From NCBI RefSeq assembly GCF_051013375.1, contig NZ_CP142125.1: a stretch of 64,000 bases of DNA. One strand, written 5' to 3'. Positions 1-8,859 of this stretch are shown one piece after another (the stretch's first letter is position 1; every line of letters starts with the position of its first letter). Source of the stretch: Kordia algicida (lineage in GTDB: Bacteria; Bacteroidota; Bacteroidia; Flavobacteriales; Flavobacteriaceae). A program made the translations under genes and the position numbers. The notes beneath the pieces are model-generated. The model saw only the letters and a program-made list of their open reading frames with translations. It had not been told where the DNA came from and made no database searches.

Positions 1-256
1 ATGTTAAATTTTGCGAAAACGTTTGCGAAATTATTCAATTTTTAAAATATCATTATCAATTTAACTAAAAAGCTACATATTCTTCAAAATTTGAATTATC
101 AATTTTATAAAAAATTCAATAAAAAAAAGTAAACCCTAAAAAATATAGGGTTCAAATTTTAAAAATGATAAAAATTATAATTTTAACCCTATTTTTTTAT
201 AGGTGTAAATTTAATTTGTATAGTTTTGAGAGCAACTAACTAACAATTTTGAATTT
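1..256 (+). promoter_or_regulatory. Leader of porin-amt unit
   Basis: No gene is seen here. The stretch is extremely AT-rich. AACCCTA occurs twice (about 133 and 185), each followed by an inverted partner (TAGGGTT near 146; TATAGGT near 199), giving two short hairpin or operator-like palindromes. A Bacteroidetes -7 element TAGTTTTG lies at 221-228, 28 nt before the porin ATG, but no TTG sits at the ideal -33 distance. Regulation by nitrogen would make sense with an ammonium transporter downstream, but no known operator was recognised. Confidence 0.35.
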
Positions 257-1243
257 ATGAAAAACTTTTTTGCATGCTTGTTGCTTTTCACAACTTTTAC
301 GTTGAGTGCACAAGAAAAAACCGAAATCCCTAAAAAAAAATTCACTTTTGGCGGAAGTTTAGATGCTTACTACCGAACCAACTTTACAGCTCCTAATGAT
401 GACAATCAAATTGCGCCCGCAACTTCATTTGCAGATACTGCTGGTTTCTCTTTAGGAATGGCAAATATTATTGCTTCTTACGAGAAAGGAAAAATTGGAG
501 GTGTCGCCGATTTGGTTTTTGGACCACGTGGAGAAGCTGCAAGCGCCACTGTAATTAATCAGTTGTTTGCTTATTACAACATTAGCGAAAACACGAAATT
601 GACTATTGGTAAATTCAATACATTTTTAGGATATGAGGTAATTTCTCCAACAGGAAATTTTAATTATAGTACTTCTTATTTGTTTTCAAACGGACCTTTT
701 TCACATACAGGTTTGAAAGCCGATTTCACCCTTTCGGAAGATTTTAGCTTGATGCTTGGTGTTTTTAATCAGACTGATGTTACGGAGTTTAATCCTGATG
801 GAAGTTACGCTGTAGGCGCACAATTAGGTTATAAAAGTCAATTCCTGAATTTACTTTATGACAAAGCCGGATTGGGTTTTGAAATAGATTATACAGGTGG
901 TTTTGACGCTTCCGCAGATTTCTATGTTGGAATTAATGCCGCTTTTGCGGATAATGAAGGCGAAGGTTTTTACGGAGCAGCGATTTATCCACAATATAGT
1001 GCCACAGAATCTTTAACTGTAGGTTTACGAGGTGAATATTTTCAAACGCAAAGTGATCTTGTGAGTGATGATCCAAGTGTTTTTTCAGTCACATTAACTG
1101 GAAGTTATGTAATTGAAGAAGATTTAATCATTAAACCTGAATTTCGATTTGATAGCGGTTCAGAAGATATTTTTATCGACACCGATTTAATGGCAACTAA
1201 AAGTTTAGGTTCTTTTGTTTTAGCGGCTATCTACAAATTTTAA
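257..1243 (+). CDS. Porin-like outer-membrane beta-barrel protein
   Basis: The 328-residue protein starts with a clean Sec signal peptide (hydrophobic residues 5-17, cleavage after SAQ). The rest alternates polar and hydrophobic residues as in outer-membrane strands and ends in an aromatic residue (AAIYKF). Motifs such as GKFNTFLGYEVISPTGNFNY and the overall length resemble the putative beta-barrel porin-2 (OmpL/BBP2-like) family of Bacteroidetes. It lies 31 bp upstream of the ammonium transporter on the same strand, so the two probably form one unit in which the barrel lets ammonium or another small nitrogen compound cross the outer membrane. The barrel call is well supported; the substrate is inferred only from the neighbour. 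Confidence 0.75.
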   Translation: MKNFFACLLLFTTFTLSAQEKTEIPKKKFTFGGSLDAYYRTNFTAPNDDNQIAPATSFADTAGFSLGMANIIASYEKGKIGGVADLVFGPRGEAASATVINQLFAYYNISENTKLTIGKFNTFLGYEVISPTGNFNYSTSYLFSNGPFSHTGLKADFTLSEDFSLMLGVFNQTDVTEFNPDGSYAVGAQLGYKSQFLNLLYDKAGLGFEIDYTGGFDASADFYVGINAAFADNEGEGFYGAAIYPQYSATESLTVGLRGEYFQTQSDLVSDDPSVFSVTLTGSYVIEEDLIIKPEFRFDSGSEDIFIDTDLMATKSLGSFVLAAIYKF

Positions 1244-1274
1244 TCAAACATAATTACTAATAATAAATACCATT

Positions 1275-2585
1275 ATGATGGATAATTTTTTAACCATTTT
1301 ACCAAATTTCATTACAATTCAAGATGCTACTGCTGTTTCAAGCGAAGATTTAAAAGCAGCAATTGAAGCAATTAATACCGACATGGGAATGTTATGGATG
1401 CTACTTTCAGGTATTTTAGTATTCTTTATGCAAGCTGGTTTTACACTTGTAGAATCGGGCATGACACGTTCTAAAAACGCGGTAAACATCGCCATGAAAA
1501 ACGTTCTTGACATTTGCGTTGGTTCGTTGACTTATTGGCTAGTAGGATATTCTTTGATGTATGGAGATACTTCCAACGGCTGGTTTTTTTGGAGCGGATT
1601 GTTTCAAGGAGAAGGCGCTGATTTATTTTTTCAAACTATGTTTGCTGCTACTGCTGCTACTATTGTTTCTGGAGCAATTGCAGGCAGAACAAAATATTCA
1701 ACGTATATCATTTTCTCTTTAGTGATGACAGCCGTTATTTACCCAATTTCTGGAGGTTGGCAATGGCAAGGCGAAGGCTGGTTAACTGATCTTGGCTTTA
1801 TTGACTTTGCAGGATCTTCTATTGTACACTCTGTTGGTGGTTGGGCTGCTTTGGTCGCTGCTATTTTAGTAGGACCACGTATTGGAAAGTTTGTAGATGG
1901 AAAAGTAATTCCGATTCCTGGACATAATCAAATTATGGCAACTTTGGGTGTATTCATTCTTTGGTTAGGTTGGTTTGGTTTTAATGGTGGATCGCAACTT
2001 GCTTGGGGCGGCGCTGATGCCGTTGGCGCTTCAAATGTTGTATTAATTACAAATATTTCTGCTGCGGCAGGCGGTTTGGGAGCGTTAATTACTACATGGA
2101 TTTGGTATGGAAAACCACATTTGGCACAAACACTTAATGGTGCACTTGCTGGTTTGGTAAGTATTACTGCTGGTTGTGGAAATATGTCTGACGGTGGTGC
2201 ATTTTTAGCAGGTTTAATTGGTGGTGTTTTAGTCGTATTTTCGATAGAATTTATTGAGAAAAAACTAAAAATTGATGATGCTATCGGAGCCGTTTCCGTA
2301 CATGGTGTTGTTGGTGCTTGGGGAACAATTGTAATTGGTCTTTGGGGAATTGATGGTGATAAAGGCATTGGACTTTTTAATGGTGGTGGAGCTTCTCAAT
2401 TAGGTACACAAGCTATTGGCGTTTTGGCGTATGCAGTTTGGGCAATCGTCTTGTCTTTCATTGTGTTATTTACACTTAAGAAAACAATTGGTTTGCGTGT
2501 GAGTGCAGAAGTTGAAGAAACAGGACTGGATTTAGCTGAGCACGGAACTATTGCATATCCAGGAAAGCGCGATAGAGGAGAATAA
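1275..2585 (+). CDS. amt: Ammonium transporter
   Basis: The 436-residue polytopic membrane protein is of the Amt/MEP/Rh family and conducts ammonium across the inner membrane. The family signature DFAGSSIVHSVGG is present and includes the first pore histidine; the second pore histidine lies in AVSVHGVVGAWG. About eleven hydrophobic segments follow a short N-terminal extension, and the length is typical for the family. Two ATGs are adjacent (1275 and 1278). No PII (glnK/glnB) gene lies next to it, unlike in many bacteria; the porin upstream takes the partner position instead. A hairpin terminator follows 22 bp after the stop. Confidence 0.95.
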   Translation: MMDNFLTILPNFITIQDATAVSSEDLKAAIEAINTDMGMLWMLLSGILVFFMQAGFTLVESGMTRSKNAVNIAMKNVLDICVGSLTYWLVGYSLMYGDTSNGWFFWSGLFQGEGADLFFQTMFAATAATIVSGAIAGRTKYSTYIIFSLVMTAVIYPISGGWQWQGEGWLTDLGFIDFAGSSIVHSVGGWAALVAAILVGPRIGKFVDGKVIPIPGHNQIMATLGVFILWLGWFGFNGGSQLAWGGADAVGASNVVLITNISAAAGGLGALITTWIWYGKPHLAQTLNGALAGLVSITAGCGNMSDGGAFLAGLIGGVLVVFSIEFIEKKLKIDDAIGAVSVHGVVGAWGTIVIGLWGIDGDKGIGLFNGGGASQLGTQAIGVLAYAVWAIVLSFIVLFTLKKTIGLRVSAEVEETGLDLAEHGTIAYPGKRDRGE

Positions 2586-2607
2586 TTACTAACAACTTTT
2601 ACAATTG

Positions 2608-2644
2608 AAAAAGTCTTCAAAATTTATATTTCGAAGGCTTTTTT
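2608..2644 (+). terminator. Rho-independent terminator after amt
   Basis: AAAGTCTTC pairs with GAAGGCTTT (one G-U pair) around an AT-rich loop and is followed by a run of T, just downstream of the amt stop. Confidence 0.7.
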
Positions 2645-2721
2645 GCTTCAATGACGTATCAATCATTAAGGAATGGCATTAAATTTGTACTTTTAGTAGA
2701 TACAACCATAATAATTCTATC

Positions 2722-3429
2722 ATGAAAAAAATTACATACGTATTCATCTTACTTTTATTTTGCTTTACTACCGTAAATGCACAAGTTTGGAAACAACTGC
2801 GCGGTGGTGGAAAAGGAAAAGCTATTTATAATGATAAAGGAACTGTTTGGGTAATTGGCATGGGAAATAGCATTTTTACACATAATGGGCGCTTGTGGAG
2901 CGAATATCCTGGTGGCGGAAAAGCCCTAGATATTGCTGTGCATAAAGGTACACCTTATATTATTGGACTGAATAACGGTATTTGGAAAGGAACTGGTTCT
3001 GGTTGGGTTCCGATGCCTGGAAATGGACTTGGGAAAAAGATTTATAGTGATAACGGTCAGTTGTGGCTTATCGGATTGAATAATAATGTGTTCTCTTTTG
3101 ATGGTCGCAATTGGAATTTATATCCAGGACAAGGAAAAGCTGTAGATATTGCCGCACATCGTGGCATTCCCTATATTATTGCAGAAGATGGTAGTATTTG
3201 GCGCGGAAACGGCATGGGTTGGATTCAACTTCGCGGTAGAGGAATTGGACAGAAAATAGCATGCGATCAAGATGGAACCGTTTGGGTAATTGGAATTAAT
3301 AACGGAGTTTTTCGTTACCAAAGAAGTCGTTGGATTGAATATCAAGGCGGCGGAAAAGGATTAGATTTAGCTGTTTTTAGAGGAATTCCGTATGTAATTG
3401 GATTGAATCATTCTATCTGGAAAGGATAA
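2722..3429 (+). CDS. Secreted tectonin-like beta-propeller protein
   Basis: The 235-residue protein has a signal peptide (residues 1-20, ending VNAQ). The mature part is almost entirely six repeats of about 35 residues in alternating A and B forms: A carries KxIYxDxGxxWVIGxxNxxF, B carries GKAxDIAxxxGxPYIIGxNxxIWKG. The Trp-x-x-Ile/Leu-Gly and Gly-Gly-Gly-Lys spacing fits tectonin (TECPR) propeller blades. Tectonin-family proteins bind surface glycans such as lipopolysaccharide, so a lectin or cell-surface role is plausible but inferred. A -7 element TAAATTTG lies at 2680-2687. The repeats are very regular, suggesting recent internal duplication or strong structural constraint. Confidence 0.75.
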   Translation: MKKITYVFILLLFCFTTVNAQVWKQLRGGGKGKAIYNDKGTVWVIGMGNSIFTHNGRLWSEYPGGGKALDIAVHKGTPYIIGLNNGIWKGTGSGWVPMPGNGLGKKIYSDNGQLWLIGLNNNVFSFDGRNWNLYPGQGKAVDIAAHRGIPYIIAEDGSIWRGNGMGWIQLRGRGIGQKIACDQDGTVWVIGINNGVFRYQRSRWIEYQGGGKGLDLAVFRGIPYVIGLNHSIWKG

Positions 3430-3451
3430 GATTAAAAAAATTTATAAAATC

Positions 3452-3493
3452 AAAAGGTTGTCTGAGAATTAAACTTCTTAGGCAACCTTTTTT
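3452..3493. terminator. Bidirectional terminator
   Basis: A 15-bp stem (AAGGTTGTCTGAGAA with TTCTTAGGCAACCTT, two G-U pairs) is flanked by A and T runs. It lies between the convergent tectonin-like and DUF1761 genes and can serve both strands. Confidence 0.85.
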
Positions 3494-3505
3494 ATGTGTG
3501 ATTGT

Positions 3506-3946
3506 TTATACCCAAGCATTTACAATTCCGCCCATAATGGCAAAAGTTACGATCCAATATCCAACATTTATCAGCATGTATTTGAACGATTTTTGTTCAA
3601 AAAGTGCGTTGGTTACTAAAACTGGCATGGCAATAAATAGTGCTACTGAAATTCCGTGTACAACTCCATGACCAAAAGTATGATATCTTGAAACATCTAT
3701 TCCGTGCAATTCATCTGGCGGAATTCCTCCTGTGACAACCGAATTTACATAGATAAAGAATATAGCAAAAAAAGCTAATACAACGCTGAGTCCAAATCGT
3801 AATGGCATTCCTTTTTGAGCTTGTGCTTCGGTAATGCCTGTTTCTTTCATCCAAGCTTTACCAAATAAAGGTCCGTACCACAAAAATCCAATCACGAGTG
3901 TAGATAATGCGGCTACAATGAGTGCAATCCAATTTACGTTTTCCAT
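3506..3946 (-). CDS. DUF1761 family membrane protein
   Basis: This 146-residue inner-membrane protein has four hydrophobic segments (about 6-26, 50-70, 92-114 and 122-144). The N-terminal pattern WIALIVAALSTLVIGFLWYG, followed by LFGKAWMKETGIT, is typical of the DUF1761 family, whose function is unknown. It is a single gene read towards the tectonin-like gene, sharing the terminator between them. The family call is firm; no role can be given. Confidence 0.8.
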   Translation of the reverse strand: MENVNWIALIVAALSTLVIGFLWYGPLFGKAWMKETGITEAQAQKGMPLRFGLSVVLAFFAIFFIYVNSVVTGGIPPDELHGIDVSRYHTFGHGVVHGISVALFIAMPVLVTNALFEQKSFKYMLINVGYWIVTFAIMGGIVNAWV

Positions 3947-4019
3947 AATATTTGATGTTAGTTACTAAAGTTATTTAGGTGTATTTAAATGTACTTCTTT
4001 TTCACTAACAATCAAACAG

Positions 4020-4496
4020 TTACTCTAAATTCACTGGTTTTTTCCCAAAACGACGTGTATCTTCTTTAGTTAATATTTTAAATGTTTTTGCGCGTGGCAC
4101 ATTGCGTAATGCTTCATTAAATCCATCAGGCAAGCCTATTAATTGACGCGTTTTTAGATCGATCCAAGCACCCATCATTTCACAACTTGCAAAATTTTTT
4201 CCATTTACATCATAAAAATTATGAAGAAATTCAAAGAACATTCCGTCTTCACTTAACCCAGCAATTTCCAACGAAACTTTTACAGGTTTTCCAGGAAATG
4301 CTTCTTTAAAATAATACATGTGCTCATAAAATACGACAGGACCAATGTTGTTTTTGGCTAATTCTCTCTGTGTGAAGCCGTTTTCAATAAGGAAACCCAT
4401 GCGTGTATGACTCATGAAATTTATGTAAGCTGAGTTGGCTAAGTGGCGATTTGCATCTAAATCACTCCAACGAATGTCAAATTCTTTAAAATACAT
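4020..4496 (-). CDS. Acyl-CoA thioesterase, hotdog fold
   Basis: The 158-residue protein is of the 4-hydroxybenzoyl-CoA thioesterase/FadM-YbgC group. The N-terminal FDIRWSDLDANRHLANSAYINF carries the family Asp (D-x-N/D-x-H) that acts in thioester hydrolysis, and the length is right for one hotdog domain. Such enzymes release acids from acyl-CoA or acyl-ACP in the cytoplasm; the substrate is not evident. It is divergent from the hydrolase at 4526 with only 29 bp between starts. A minus-strand -7 element TATTTTTG lies at 4516-4523. Confidence 0.85.
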   Translation of the reverse strand: MYFKEFDIRWSDLDANRHLANSAYINFMSHTRMGFLIENGFTQRELAKNNIGPVVFYEHMYYFKEAFPGKPVKVSLEIAGLSEDGMFFEFLHNFYDVNGKNFASCEMMGAWIDLKTRQLIGLPDGFNEALRNVPRAKTFKILTKEDTRRFGKKPVNLE

Positions 4497-4515
4497 TATA
4501 TTTATTTTTTATTTT

Positions 4516-4523
4516 CAAAAATA
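4516..4523 (-). promoter_or_regulatory. -7 promoter element of thioesterase gene
   Basis: Read on the minus strand this is TATTTTTG, an exact TAnnTTTG match, 19 nt before the thioesterase ATG. No TTG is found at the ideal upstream distance. Confidence 0.4.
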
Positions 4524-4525
4524 GC

Positions 4526-5494
4526 ATGCCAATAGTTAAAAGTCATTACAATCCACCACATATTTTCAAAAACGGTCATTTTTCCACTATTTATTCCGGA
4601 TTATACAGAAATGTTTCAGGCGTTTATCAAAAGCGTGAACGTGTGACATTGAGCGATCAGGATTTTATAGATTTAGATTGGAGTTATGCCGCGTATCATC
4701 AAAATGTTTCTAAACTTATTATAATTCTTCATGGTTTGGAAGGAAATGCACAACGCGCTTATATTAAAGGAACTGCAAAATTGTTTAATAATAGCGGTTA
4801 TGATGCCGTTGGAATGAATTTTAGAAGTTGTAGCGGACAACCAAATCGTTTGTTTCGCTCATACAACGCTGGCGCCACCGAAGATTTGAGAGAAGTTATT
4901 GAATATATTATCAAAAATTATCCACAATATTCACATATTGTTTTGAAGGGCTTTAGCTTGGGTGGAAATATGTTGTTGAAGTATTTGGGTGAACCTATTC
5001 GTATTCCTAAAGAAGTGAAATCGGCAATCGCCATTTCTGTTCCTTGCGATTTAAAAAGTTCATTGACTCAGATGAAACGCTTGGAAAATTATTTGTATTC
5101 ACGTATGTTTATTAAATACCTTCAAAAAAAGCTTGAATATAAGCATGCTTCTTTTCCAAGTTTAATTACGCTTGAAGATATAAAAGCAGCCAATTCTATG
5201 CTGAAAATCGATCATTTGTATACGTCGCGAGCGCACGGTTATAAAGATGCTTTTGAGTATTATATGAAAGCTTCGTCGCGACAATTTATTTCAAATATTA
5301 AAATTCCAACACTGCTGATTAACGCAAAAAATGATTCGTTTTTGTCAAAAGATTGCTTTCCTATTGAAGAAGCCGAACAGAACGAAAATTTTTATTTAGA
5401 AATGCCAAAATATGGCGGACATGTCGGTTTTTTCACTGGAACTGAAGTATATTACAACGAAGAAAGAGCGCTCAACTTTGCTACTTTGGCTTAA
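4526..5494 (+). CDS. YheT-like alpha/beta hydrolase
   Basis: The 322-residue cytoplasmic hydrolase belongs to the YheT/COG0429 family. Visible are the oxyanion region (IILHGLEGNAQRAYIKG), the family block GMNFRSCSGQPNR, the nucleophile elbow GFSLGGN with catalytic Ser, a late Asp (NAKNDSFL) and the catalytic His in GGHVGF. The opening PPHIFKNGHFSTIYSGL is also typical of this family. The substrate is unknown; relatives act as carboxylesterases. Its last 14 bp overlap the 3' end of the convergent PrsW-like gene, so there is no room for a terminator between them. Confidence 0.85.
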   Translation: MPIVKSHYNPPHIFKNGHFSTIYSGLYRNVSGVYQKRERVTLSDQDFIDLDWSYAAYHQNVSKLIIILHGLEGNAQRAYIKGTAKLFNNSGYDAVGMNFRSCSGQPNRLFRSYNAGATEDLREVIEYIIKNYPQYSHIVLKGFSLGGNMLLKYLGEPIRIPKEVKSAIAISVPCDLKSSLTQMKRLENYLYSRMFIKYLQKKLEYKHASFPSLITLEDIKAANSMLKIDHLYTSRAHGYKDAFEYYMKASSRQFISNIKIPTLLINAKNDSFLSKDCFPIEEAEQNENFYLEMPKYGGHVGFFTGTEVYYNEERALNFATLA

Positions 5495-6158
5495 AATTGG
5501 AGTTTTGCTGATGAAGTCGTATGGCTTTTTGTGACAGTAACAATCCTACCGCAAGCGACATAAACGCACCAATGGAAATTCCCGGAATGTATTCTATAAT
5601 AAGAAAGAAATCATAGATTCCGTGAAAAAAAGTTGCCAATCCCAATCCCGTGAGATTGTATTTGACACGGTTTCTAGAAAATTTTGCTTTCCCCATGTAA
5701 TATCCCATGATAATTCCAAAAGTAGCATGCGCAGGAACTGCCGTAAAAGCTCTGTAAATAGCAACATTTACGCCACCTTGAAACGCATACGCTAAGTTTT
5801 CGGTAACCGCAAAGCCCATCGAAACCATAATGGCATACATAATGCCGTCATACGGTTCATCGAACTCTTTGTGGCGTTGTGCAAAATAGCGTACAAAGAT
5901 GTATTTGCTGAATTCTTCCACCAATGCAATCACCAAAAAAGCTTTGCAAAACTGAATCCAAATGACTTGCTCCTCTAGTTGTGGATAGGTTTGTGAAAAG
6001 AATAAATGTGATACCGAAGCAATGAGAATACTACCAATAGCACCAAGCAAAAAACAGATAAATAATAGGTGCCGTGGCTCCTTGTCATATTTATCGCTGT
6101 AATAAATATAAACTATAATGAGTAATGCAGGCGCAATAGATAATAATATTAACGGCAT
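5481..6158 (-). CDS. PrsW family intramembrane metalloprotease
   Basis: This polytopic protein has 225 residues from the ATG at 6158 and about seven hydrophobic segments. The PrsW metal motifs are present: EEFSKY, then HATFGIIMG, and near the C-terminus FHGIYDF. In Bacillus, PrsW cleaves an anti-sigma factor; relatives elsewhere are mostly uncharacterised. The longest frame opens with TTG at 6173, but the ATG five codons later is preferred because the TTG lies inside a good -7 element (TATTTTTG, plus-strand 6171-6178). It overlaps the convergent hydrolase by 14 bp. Confidence 0.75.
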   Translation of the reverse strand: MPLILLSIAPALLIIVYIYYSDKYDKEPRHLLFICFLLGAIGSILIASVSHLFFSQTYPQLEEQVIWIQFCKAFLVIALVEEFSKYIFVRYFAQRHKEFDEPYDGIMYAIMVSMGFAVTENLAYAFQGGVNVAIYRAFTAVPAHATFGIIMGYYMGKAKFSRNRVKYNLTGLGLATFFHGIYDFFLIIEYIPGISIGAFMSLAVGLLLSQKAIRLHQQNSNFKPK

Positions 6159-6331
6159 AGGTAGTTTTGTCAAAAATAAAAAAACGAAAGATAAAATGAA
6201 GGATTTCTAGTGGTTTATCGCGGAAATCCTTTCTTAAAACTTTAAATAGTTACAAAATCGCTTTTTTTGTAAAAGTCTCGAAAACATACAGAATAGCCTA
6301 CAATAAACAGAAGCTTTGTCGCTAATTTTAT

Positions 6332-6339
6332 TATTTTTG
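6332..6339 (+). promoter_or_regulatory. -7 element directly upstream of yicC
   Basis: TATTTTTG is followed after only four bases by the yicC ATG. The start of transcription would fall at or next to the A of the ATG, implying a leaderless message. Confidence 0.45.
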
Positions 6340-6343
6340 CTGC

Positions 6344-7204
6344 ATGATAAAGTCTATGACAGGATTCGGAAAGTCTGTAGAACAACTTCCGACAAAGAAA
6401 ATAACTATTGAGCTCAAATCGCTGAATAGTAAAAGTTTGGATTTGAATGCTCGAATTCCTTCTTATTACAGAGAAAAAGAATTGGCAATGCGCAAAACAA
6501 TTGCCAAAACCTTGTTGAGAGGAAAGGTTGATTTTTCTTTGTATTTAGAGATGACTGCGGAAGAAACTTCTACCGTAATCAACAAAGCTGTAGTACAAGA
6601 ATACATGCACCAACTTCGCGATATTGAACCCAATGCTGATGACGTAGAGTTGTTGAAAATGGTAGTTAGAATGCCAGATTCATTAAAAACAGAACGCGAA
6701 GAAATAGACGAAAAAGAATTTGAAGTCATTCAAAAAGCATTGCAACACGCCATTTCTCAATTAGACGAATACCGAATTGCAGAAGGAAAAGTACTTGAAA
6801 CAGACTTTTTGTTACGTATCAATAATATTTCAAGTTTGTTGCAACAGGTAATTGATATGGACAGTGAACGAATGGCTTCTGTAAAAGACAGATTGCGTCG
6901 CGCATTGGATGATTTGAAAGAACAAGTAGACGAAAATCGTTTTGAACAAGAACTGATTTACTATTTAGAGAAATTTGACATCACGGAAGAAAAGGTTCGT
7001 TTGGCAAATCACTTGGATTATTTTTCAAAATCGTTACATTCTGCAGATTCTAACGGAAAAAAATTAGGTTTTATTTCACAAGAAATTGGTCGTGAAATCA
7101 ACACGATAGGCTCTAAATCTAATTATGCGCCTATGCAACAATTGGTTGTTCAAATGAAAGACGAATTGGAAAAAATTAAGGAACAATTGCTAAACGTATT
7201 GTAA
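6344..7204 (+). CDS. yicC: YicC/YloC family endoribonuclease
   Basis: The 286-residue protein shows the typical YicC start MIKSMTGFGK, the central SLNSKSLDLNARIP block and the C-terminal family domain (FISQEIGREINTIGSKSN). YicC-family proteins are cytoplasmic endoribonucleases linked to stationary-phase RNA turnover. The stop codon overlaps the guanylate kinase ATG by one base (TAATG), implying translational coupling. The order yicC-gmk is common across bacteria, and nadD follows here. Family assignment is secure; the RNA targets are unknown. Confidence 0.9.
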   Translation: MIKSMTGFGKSVEQLPTKKITIELKSLNSKSLDLNARIPSYYREKELAMRKTIAKTLLRGKVDFSLYLEMTAEETSTVINKAVVQEYMHQLRDIEPNADDVELLKMVVRMPDSLKTEREEIDEKEFEVIQKALQHAISQLDEYRIAEGKVLETDFLLRINNISSLLQQVIDMDSERMASVKDRLRRALDDLKEQVDENRFEQELIYYLEKFDITEEKVRLANHLDYFSKSLHSADSNGKKLGFISQEIGREINTIGSKSNYAPMQQLVVQMKDELEKIKEQLLNVL

Positions 7205-7785
7205 TGAAAAGAGGAAAACTGATTGTATTTGCAGCTCCTTCTGGCGCTGGAAAAACCACTATTGTTCATCATTTGTTAGGAATACCTGAATTGAACTTGG
7301 AGTTTTCTATTTCTGCGGCTTCTCGCGAAAAGCGTGGCAATGAGGTTGATGGAAAAGATTATTATTTTTTATCTCCGACAGATTTTAGACAAAAGATTAA
7401 AAACAAAGAGTTTTTGGAGTGGGAAGAAGTATATCCTGAAAATTATTACGGAACATTACAAACGGAAGTTGATCGTATTTGTGACGCAGGAAAGAACGTC
7501 ATTTTTGATATTGATGTCGTTGGCGCATTGCGCATTAAACGAAAGTTCCCCGAAGAAACTTTGACTGTTTTTGTAGAACCACCACATATCAACGAATTGA
7601 TTGTTCGCCTGAAAAATAGAAAAACGGAAAGTCAAGAAAAAATTAATATGCGTATTGCCAAAGCGCCTGCAGAAATGGCAAACGCGCCGCAGTTTGATGT
7701 GCGTATTATGAATGATGATTTGGATAAAGCAAAAGCAGAAGCAGAACGTATTGTTGCTGCCTTTGTAGGAATTGAAAAAGCGTAA
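7204..7785 (+). CDS. gmk: Guanylate kinase
   Basis: The 193-residue cytoplasmic enzyme phosphorylates GMP to GDP with ATP. The P-loop APSGAGKTTI is at residues 9-18. The GMP-binding segment contains SAASREKR, GNEVDGKDYYFLS and FLEWEEVYPENYYGT. Length is normal for the family. It overlaps yicC by one base and is followed by nadD five bases after its stop, so the three form one transcription unit. Confidence 0.97.
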   Translation: MKRGKLIVFAAPSGAGKTTIVHHLLGIPELNLEFSISAASREKRGNEVDGKDYYFLSPTDFRQKIKNKEFLEWEEVYPENYYGTLQTEVDRICDAGKNVIFDIDVVGALRIKRKFPEETLTVFVEPPHINELIVRLKNRKTESQEKINMRIAKAPAEMANAPQFDVRIMNDDLDKAKAEAERIVAAFVGIEKA

Positions 7786-7790
7786 TTCGG

Positions 7791-8372
7791 ATGAAAATTG
7801 GTTTGTATTTTGGTACGTTTAATCCAATTCATATTGGACATTTGACCATTGCCAATCATATGGCAGAATATAGCGACTTAGATGCTATTTGGATGGTGGT
7901 GACGCCGCATAATCCGTTTAAAAAGAAAAGTTCTTTGTTGGATAATAATCATCGCTACCAAATGGTAATGATTGCAACAGACGATTATCCAAAAATTAAG
8001 CCAAGTACTATTGAATTTGATCTACCTCAACCAAATTATACGGTAAATACATTAGCTCATTTGCAGGAAAAATATCCAAAGTATGAGTTTTGCCTGATTA
8101 TGGGCGAAGATAATTTAAAAAGTTTGCACAAATGGAAGAATTACGAAGTGATTTTAGACAACCACGATGTGTATGTGTATCCACGAATTTCAGAGGGAAC
8201 TGTGGAGCATCAATTTACCGATCATCCGAAGATTCATCGTGTGGCGGCTCCGATTATGGAAATTTCTTCTACATTTATTCGAAAAGCCATTAAAGATCAG
8301 AAAAACATTAGACCTTTATTGCCGCAGAATGTTTGGGAATATGTGGATGAGATGAATTTTTATAGGAAGTAG
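7791..8372 (+). CDS. nadD: Nicotinate-nucleotide adenylyltransferase
   Basis: The 193-residue enzyme adenylates nicotinate mononucleotide in NAD+ synthesis. The nucleotidyltransferase motif GTFNPIHIGH near the N-terminus and ISSTFIR near the C-terminus are both intact. Other blocks, such as VTPHNPFKKK and MGEDNLKSLHKW, match the NadD family. It is the last gene of the yicC-gmk-nadD unit. The stop is followed at once by a TTAGA-type repeat module. Confidence 0.95.
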   Translation: MKIGLYFGTFNPIHIGHLTIANHMAEYSDLDAIWMVVTPHNPFKKKSSLLDNNHRYQMVMIATDDYPKIKPSTIEFDLPQPNYTVNTLAHLQEKYPKYEFCLIMGEDNLKSLHKWKNYEVILDNHDVYVYPRISEGTVEHQFTDHPKIHRVAAPIMEISSTFIRKAIKDQKNIRPLLPQNVWEYVDEMNFYRK

Positions 8373-8859
8373 GTTTTTAGACTGCTTTGCTTTTAGATTT
8401 GTTAGACTTCTCAGATTTTTAGGTATGAGGTTGGTTGAAATATCTAAAAACGTTTTGAAAATTATAGTTTTTTACCACGAATTCACGAATTGTTTTTCTT
8501 CTTCTCTTTGCTTTGATTATTTTCACGAATTGTTTACTGTTGTGGAAAGTCCTTTGAAACGTCTTTACGAGGTAGTATGACGAAGTAATCTGTTTGTTAG
8601 GTTTCCGTTCTCAATACTCATATCTAAATACTCAATACTTTTTTACCACGAATTCACGAATTGTTTTTCTTCTTGTCTTTACTTTGATGATTTTCATGAA
8701 TTGCTTACTGTTGTGGGATGCTGAATCGAGTTCAGCATGACGAAATTGTTGTATACGATTTAAGGAACAAAAAGCTTGTATTGTATATTCTTAATAATCT
8801 GTGTTTAGCATCTCAATACTCATGACTAAATTCTCAGTACTTCCCAACCACAAACTACC
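8373..8859. repeat. Repeat-rich gap after nadD
   Basis: No gene is seen in this gap. It holds a TTAGA/GCTTTGC module at 8374-8423; two roughly 80-bp copies of a family starting ACCACGAATTCACGAATTG at 8471-8550 and 8641-8720, differing at only a few positions; a fragment related to the GTCTTT/GCAATC palindrome family around 8563-8595; and a REP-like hairpin (ATGCTGAA, CGAG, TTCAGCAT, then GACG) at about 8718-8742. Ordinary flavobacterial intergenic repeat debris, placed between the convergent nadD and the small membrane protein gene. Confidence 0.75.

Noticed and set aside
1928..2368. Open frame of 146 codons antisense to amt
   Set aside because: Lies wholly within amt, is Pro/Thr/Ala-rich as expected from reading a transporter backwards, and has no family signature.
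8471..8720. Possible CRISPR from the two 80-bp copies
   Set aside because: Only two copies, units too long, no regular spacers and no cas gene.
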